From the NCBI GenBank assembly GCA_015179125.1, contig WHVA01000282.1, forward strand, positions 62,001 to 126,000: a stretch of 64,000 nt of DNA, written 5' to 3'. The position numbers were made by a program, and so were the translations under genes. This stretch comes from Gautieria morchelliformis (lineage: Eukaryota; Basidiomycota; Agaricomycetes; Gomphales; Gomphaceae). This document shows, one piece after another, positions 59,689 to 64,000 of this stretch; position 1 is the first letter of the stretch, and each line of letters begins with the position of its first letter. Below the pieces are notes generated by a model. That model was not told where the DNA came from and made no database searches. It saw only the letters and a list, made by a program, of their open reading frames with translations.

Positions 59689-60918
59689 ATGTCCATGATG
59701 ACTTGTTCCTGCACCCTTCGGGGTATCTCAGAACAACGATGTTTCTTGGAGGCCCCCGACGGTTCACCACTGTCCCCGGGTATACCCCTCGCAGACCCCA
59801 CTGAGCCTAGTAACAAAGGCAAAGGTAGGGCTAACCCTGGTGACCCTTCAGGTAATCCAGGTGATGGCTCTGGAGGTTCTGATGATGATCGGGATCTCCC
59901 CAACCTGCCACCCGAAGACCTTGGTGACCTCAAGGACAACGAGCTAATGTGTCGAGTTTTCATCAAGCTTGCTAAACCTCGCGAGTCTGAAGCCCAAGCC
60001 AAGGTCAAGGAACCAGATACTTATGACGGTACTGACCAGGCCAAGCTTCGCACCTTCTTCCTCCAATGCATACTCAACTTCAGAGATCGCCCCTCAGCCT
60101 TCAAAACTGGGGCATTGAAGGTATAGTATGCTATCTTTTACCTGTCAGGTTCGGCTCTCCAGTACTTCGAACTGGCGATCCTCGGCGAGGTCCGACCCGA
60201 GCCAGATTGGCTCGAGGACTGGGACAGTTTCAAAGCCGAGCTTGAGCTCAACTTCGGCCCCTACGACAACGCTGCCCAAGCTGAGATTGACCTCAAGAAG
60301 ATCGTTATGAAAGAGCACCACAAGGCCGCACGATTCTTTATTGACTTCGCCTGAGCTTCAACTCAGACTCAGTGGAACAATGTGGCCCTCTGACACTTCA
60401 TGTATAAGGGCCTGGCCAAATTAATCAAGGACGATCTACTTCATTTCCCTCGATTCTGCAGCCTCGCTGAGCTTAGGAACTTCACGCTGGAATGCGACAG
60501 CCGTTACTGGGAGCGTAAGGAATATGATGCTATGATCAATGGTCGTAGCTCCCAGCCTGCATACGCCGCTAATCAGTCCAGCAGCAATGCCACTAACAAC
60601 AATCAGTCTTCCAGTGGTTCTAACAACAACAAGAACTGCAACAAGACCAACAACAATGGCAAAGGTTCCAATAGCAACTCCTCGAACAACAAAAGCCAGC
60701 CCGACATCTCGAGCAAGCTCGGGAAAGACGGTAAACTGCTTCCCGAAGAATGCCAACGTCGGGTCGACCAAGGCCTTTGCCTGCTTTGCGGCACCAAGGG
60801 CCACATTGTCAAGGACTGCCCGAAGAACAAGTCTACCAACAGTAGCGGTTCTAAAAGTCGGGCAACGAAGACTTCTAACAAGGGAACTTCGGCCTCCATT
60901 ATGGAGGTGAAAAAATAG
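59689..60918 (+). pseudogene. Ty3/gypsy Gag with three premature stops
   Basis: From ATG 59689 (MSMMTCSCTLRG) one frame runs to the stop at 60916-60918, interrupted by TAG at 60124, TGA at 60352 and TGA at 60391. Capsid-like segments: AKLRTFFLQCILNFRDRP, SGSALQYFELAIL and ELNFGPYDNAAQAEIDLKKI. An Asn/Ser-rich linker leads to the zinc knuckle CLLCGTKGHIVKDC (CX2CX4HX4C), which packages RNA in this family. Each stop is one C-to-T change from a plausible codon (CAG, CGA, CGA). Confidence 0.85.
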
Positions 60919-60968
60919 GTAGCAACCTCGGAACCACACGGTCTGAGGATTGCGGTAACCTCACCTGT

Positions 60969-62843
60969 GTGCTCAGACTCAGTGCTGCTTCTCATTCATT
61001 GTCCAAAGATTCCCTTAATGTAGATGTAACCTCACCTTCGCTCCCCAATGTCTCTTTTGTTGCATTAGTTGACTGCGGGTCTTCCGATTGTTTTATTGAA
61101 TCCAGATTTGTCCAGAAGTACTCTATGCCTGCTTATCCCGTCTCTCCTATATCCTTGAAACTATTTGACGGTAGTACTAACTAGGGATGCACACCGTCCG
61201 TATTACGGCCACGGCCGTATAATGTACGGCGGGTTTACGGATATGGCAGACCGTATGCCGTCCATATGATCAAGACCTCTCCCCTCTGACGGTACGGTAC
61301 GGCACCGTACCGGCCGTATTACGGTTGACGGCAATATTATACGGTGGGGCTATTGGAAGGTCGGTTAGTGACCGATCCGTGTAGACTATGACGTTGCATT
61401 ATATTAGTATGCTCGCCTATGCGGCCTACACAGGTAGCTGCGCTTTATGTCAGCCTATGCAGACTAATTAGGCATGCCCGATGTGTACGTGCCAGCAGTA
61501 GCGCCCGTCAGGCGCTGTGTTTTTGGCTCGGCTAACACGTTTTCGGCGTTTACCGATGCATGCTGTAGATGCATGCTGTATACATACTGTACATACCGTA
61601 CACGGCCGTATTTGTATGGTATATACGGTGTCAAACCGTACCGTATACCATACCGTCGGCACAGCAGACCGAGCCTTGACGGTACGGGTGCCATGGCCGT
61701 AATACGGCACCGTACAGCCGTGGATGTACGGCACGGTGTGCATCCCTAGTACTAACACTACCATTACCCAAGCTCTAGACCTCTGTATCTGTTTTCTGAC
61801 CGGCGAGCAACAATGGGTTACCTTCTACGTAACCTCGCTCCACTTGAGTTGCTCGGTGGTACTTGGCCACAACTGGCTCACCCGCTACAATCCGTCGATT
61901 GACTGGGTATTGGGCAGTATTACTTTCAAGACCATTGATTTGACTACGACTCCAGCGACCATGGCGACTTCAGCCTGCTCAGCTTCGGCTACGACCTTGA
62001 CTTCGCCTACGGCATCTTCGCCCCCACCTTTGACCTCGCCTCAGAACTCGCCTCCGAAGTTGCAAGCACCGCTCGTTTCCCTAATCAATGTGCCCGCTTT
62101 TATGGGCACATCCAGGTTAGAAGGATCCGAAGTGTTTCAACTCACCCTGGCTTCGCCTGAGCTCCTCGCCTGAGGAACAACATCGGGAGAAGGCTGGCCC
62201 AAGCTTTCTGAGAACATTAAAAAACATGTTCCTGAAGTATATCATGAATTTGCAGATGTGTTCAGCAAAGCACATGCTGACACTCTAGCCCCCCACCGAC
62301 CCCACAATATCAAGATCAACCTCGAAGAAGGGACCTCGCCACCTATTGGTCCCATCTACTCCCTTTCCGCTTCCGAACTCAAGGCACTTCGCGAGTTCAT
62401 CGACGAGCATTTGAACATCGGTCTCATCCGACCTTCACGCTCACCTCATGGTGCACTGGTATTGTTTGTCTGCAAAAAAGATGGCTCACTTCGGTTGTGT
62501 GTTGACTTCCGAGGTTTAAACAAGATCTCGAAAAAAGATCGGTATCCATTGCCATTGATTGCTGACTTACTTGATGCTCCAAAGAACGCTCGCACTATAT
62601 GAAGATTGACCTTTGTCACGCTTACCACCTCGTACGAGTGGCTGAGGGTGACGAATGGAAAACCACCTTCAGGACTCGCTATGGGTCCTTTGAATGGTTG
62701 GTTATGCCATTTGGTCTCACTAACAGCCCTGCTGCTTTCCAGAGATTCATGAATGAGATCTTCGCCAACCTTTTGGATGTTTGTGTGGTGGTATACTTGG
62801 ATGACATTCTAATCTATTCCAGTGACCCCTCCAAACATGTTTT
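60969..62843 (+). pseudogene. Ty3/gypsy Pol fragment (protease and reverse transcriptase)
   Basis: Protease active-site region FVALVDCGSSDCFIES has Cys where most retropepsins have Ser or Thr after the catalytic Asp. After LKLFDGSTN the frame is broken by the element at 61182-61748 and resumes with GHNWLTRYNPSIDW. Reverse transcriptase shows [28 protein letters not shown] and the catalytic [12 protein letters not shown]. There is an in-frame TGA at 62171 and a one-base shift near 62600. Coding ends at about 62843 where unrelated T-rich sequence begins. Confidence 0.87.
61182..61748. mobile_element. hAT-like non-autonomous element nested in gypsy Pol, 567 bp
   Basis: Perfect 16-base terminal inverted repeats TAGGGATGCACACCGT / ACGGTGTGCATCCCTA, flanked by the 8-base direct repeat GTACTAAC at 61174-61181 and 61749-61756. 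The ends are rich in palindromic TACGGCCGTA-like motifs, typical of subterminal repeats. No transposase is encoded. Its TIRs differ from those of the element at 55542-56377, so it belongs to another family. Confidence 0.92.
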
Positions 62844-63348
62844 ATTTTTATTTATTTTTTAAATCCATTTTTATCCATTGAGACGCATGCTCATGTAGGA
62901 TGCTACAGGTCATGTAATTAGCGAGTGCCCCTGGTCAAGAATCATAAGCATGAGCCCGAAGGCAGGGGGGTCCCAACCTGGACTACCACCCCTAGAGAAA
63001 TTAAGCACTGTATTGTAAGTATATGTTTCGAAAAGTGTGCAGGGATGTATCCCTAGGCACATGTGAAAGTGACCGTATTGTGTCCTTTCTACCTACTTAA
63101 GAGACCATTTGTTCAAGAAAGATTGAGGAAAAGTTTTGGGCTGGACCGGGAGCAGGGCATGGGAGGGCGTGCGGGCGTGGGGTCAGGAGCGAGCGGACGC
63201 GGAACGTACGACTGGGCAGGGCAAACGACGGGGCAGGGTCTGACGAGTGAGCGGGTGCATGCGGGTGAGCGGGAATGCAAGTTGGTGGTTGTGAGGGTTG
63301 TGGGGTAATAGCGTATGTCTGTGCTGGGGGTGCGTGGGGCCCGGGGGC
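62844..63348 (-). mobile_element. Possible 3' end of a minus-strand retroposon
   Basis: At 62840-62866 the gypsy sequence gives way to T-rich sequence (TTTTATTTTTATTTATTTT), which is an A-rich tail on the minus strand. About 200 bases of unrelated non-coding sequence follow. This is how the 3' end of an inserted LINE or SINE would look; no reverse transcriptase or target duplication was found, so the right boundary is unknown. The remainder up to 63348 shows no gene. Confidence 0.4.
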
Positions 63349-63727
63349 TGTCAGGGGACACCCTGTTTTCCATTCCCAGTTCCAACTCCATTTCTGACTC
63401 CGCTTTTGGAAATGATTCCACTTCTGGGAGAACTTCCACCAGCTCTGTTCACTTTTCCAGTTCCACTCCAATTTCCAATGTCCGCTCTCGGAACAGTGTT
63501 GGAAATCAAGCGACTCGCGTGATAGGTGGAATCGAGGGTCGATCAAGGGTCAGGGAGGTCAGGGGGATGCAGGGTTGATGGCGGGTGCCAAGTGTTGTCC
63601 CTGGCTGCGCAGTGTAGTATAATACGGGCTCGCTGACATTGGGGGTCCTTAGACTTTTCTCTTTGGATTTCCCCTTGTCAGTTGTGTGGTAGTGTGATCT
63701 CCACAACCAGCCAGGGTTGCCCTTACA
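63349..63727 (-). mobile_element. Solo LTR, 379 bp, inverted relative of 58193-58618
   Basis: On the minus strand it begins TGTAAGGG at 63727 and ends CCCCTGACA at 63349. It is flanked by the 5-base duplication GGGGC on both sides (63344-63348 and 63728-63732). It aligns with the plus-strand solo LTR through most of its length but lacks some internal bases, so the two insertions are independent and not recent. Confidence 0.9.
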
Positions 63728-64000
63728 GGGGCAGGGAGCGGGGACGGGTCAACCTGTGTGAGAAGGGGTTATGGTTAGTATTGTGCTCGAATGGGTTGGA
63801 CTAAGCAATGGTGGGAGCAGGGGGGTTGGGAAGTGGGGAAGGGGGAGCGGAAGGGGCAGGGGTTGAGGGAGGTGAGGGGGGAGCGGGGGGTGGGGGAGGG
63901 GTGGGGTGGGGAGAAATGGGAGGGTGTGGGAGAGGGGGGAGGGAAGGAGTGGGTGCAGGAGGTGATCTGGGGTGGAAGCATTTCGTTGCGTTCACGTAGT
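63728..64000 (+). repeat. G-rich low-complexity tract
   Basis: From about 63795 to 63960 the plus strand is almost pure purine with many runs of three or more G (for example GGGGGGAGCGGGGGGTGGGG). The open frames through it are compositional artefacts. No gene. Confidence 0.75.

Larger units (their letters stand above)
59128..62843 (+). mobile_element. Truncated, decayed Ty3/gypsy retrotransposon
   Basis: Likely 5' LTR starts TGTAAGGACCCGG at 59128, has TATATAAA at 59363-59370 and may end at TTGTAACA near 59645. Gag, protease and reverse transcriptase follow in gypsy order. The element stops abruptly after the reverse-transcriptase YLDD region at about 62843, so RNase H, integrase and the 3' LTR are missing. 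Internal damage: in-frame stops in gag, a nested hAT-like element in the protease, an in-frame stop at 62171 and a frameshift near 62600. It cannot move by itself. Confidence 0.88.

Noticed and set aside
63097-63999. Pro-rich and Gly-rich open frames at the right end
   Set aside because: They follow from the G-rich and LTR sequence; no start context, domain or exon structure supports a protein.

Overview
This is nuclear DNA of a filamentous basidiomycete (Agaricomycetes). Most recognisable genes are split by many introns of about 45-65 bases, and the gene set is eukaryotic: GINS subunit Psf2, Arp2/3 subunit ARPC3, NOB1, haspin, lipin/PAH1, a THO-complex WD40 protein, a PTEN-type phosphatase and an intron-containing tRNA-Phe. 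Basidiomycete-type sesquiterpene synthases and a methanol-oxidase-like GMC enzyme agree with this. A Rhizoctonia/Ceratobasidium-like fungus is a guess from gene style, not proven.

Layout. 0-6.4 kb: the 5' part of a leucine-rich-repeat gene runs off the left edge, then two tandem, related sesquiterpene synthase genes, both with reading-frame disruptions. 6.4-12.4 kb: gene-poor, with a perfect 21-bp-arm hairpin, a duplicated non-coding block and one JmjC/cupin hydroxylase gene. 12.4-20.8 kb: alcohol oxidase, a probable Pol I factor Rrn11, an epoxide-hydrolase-type hydrolase and protein phosphatase inhibitor 2. 22.7-45.6 kb: a compact housekeeping block with close divergent and convergent pairs: PAH1, tRNA-Phe, THOC3/Tex1, a large disordered protein, an MBOAT lysophospholipid acyltransferase, Psf2, a Yvc1-like TRP channel, ARPC3, NOB1, LEU2 and haspin. 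46-54.4 kb: a kinase-like gene with a probable frameshift, PTEN, an F-box gene and a C2H2 zinc-finger gene.

54.4-64 kb is a repeat-rich tract without intact genes. It holds a large near-spacerless inverted duplication carrying a ubiquitin-protease Cys-box fragment, a hAT-like non-autonomous element with an 8-bp target duplication, and two solo LTRs of one family in opposite orientation, each with a perfect 5-bp duplication. It also holds a decayed Ty3/gypsy element whose protease region is interrupted by a second hAT-like element, again with an 8-bp duplication.

The genes do not form one pathway. Links worth noting are lipid metabolism (PAH1, MBOAT acyltransferase), phosphoinositide and calcium signalling (PTEN, Yvc1) and replication/mitosis (Psf2, haspin). 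The left third groups two terpene synthases, a GMC oxidase and an epoxide hydrolase, which could be a relic secondary-metabolite neighbourhood, though the oxidase looks like a primary-metabolism alcohol oxidase.
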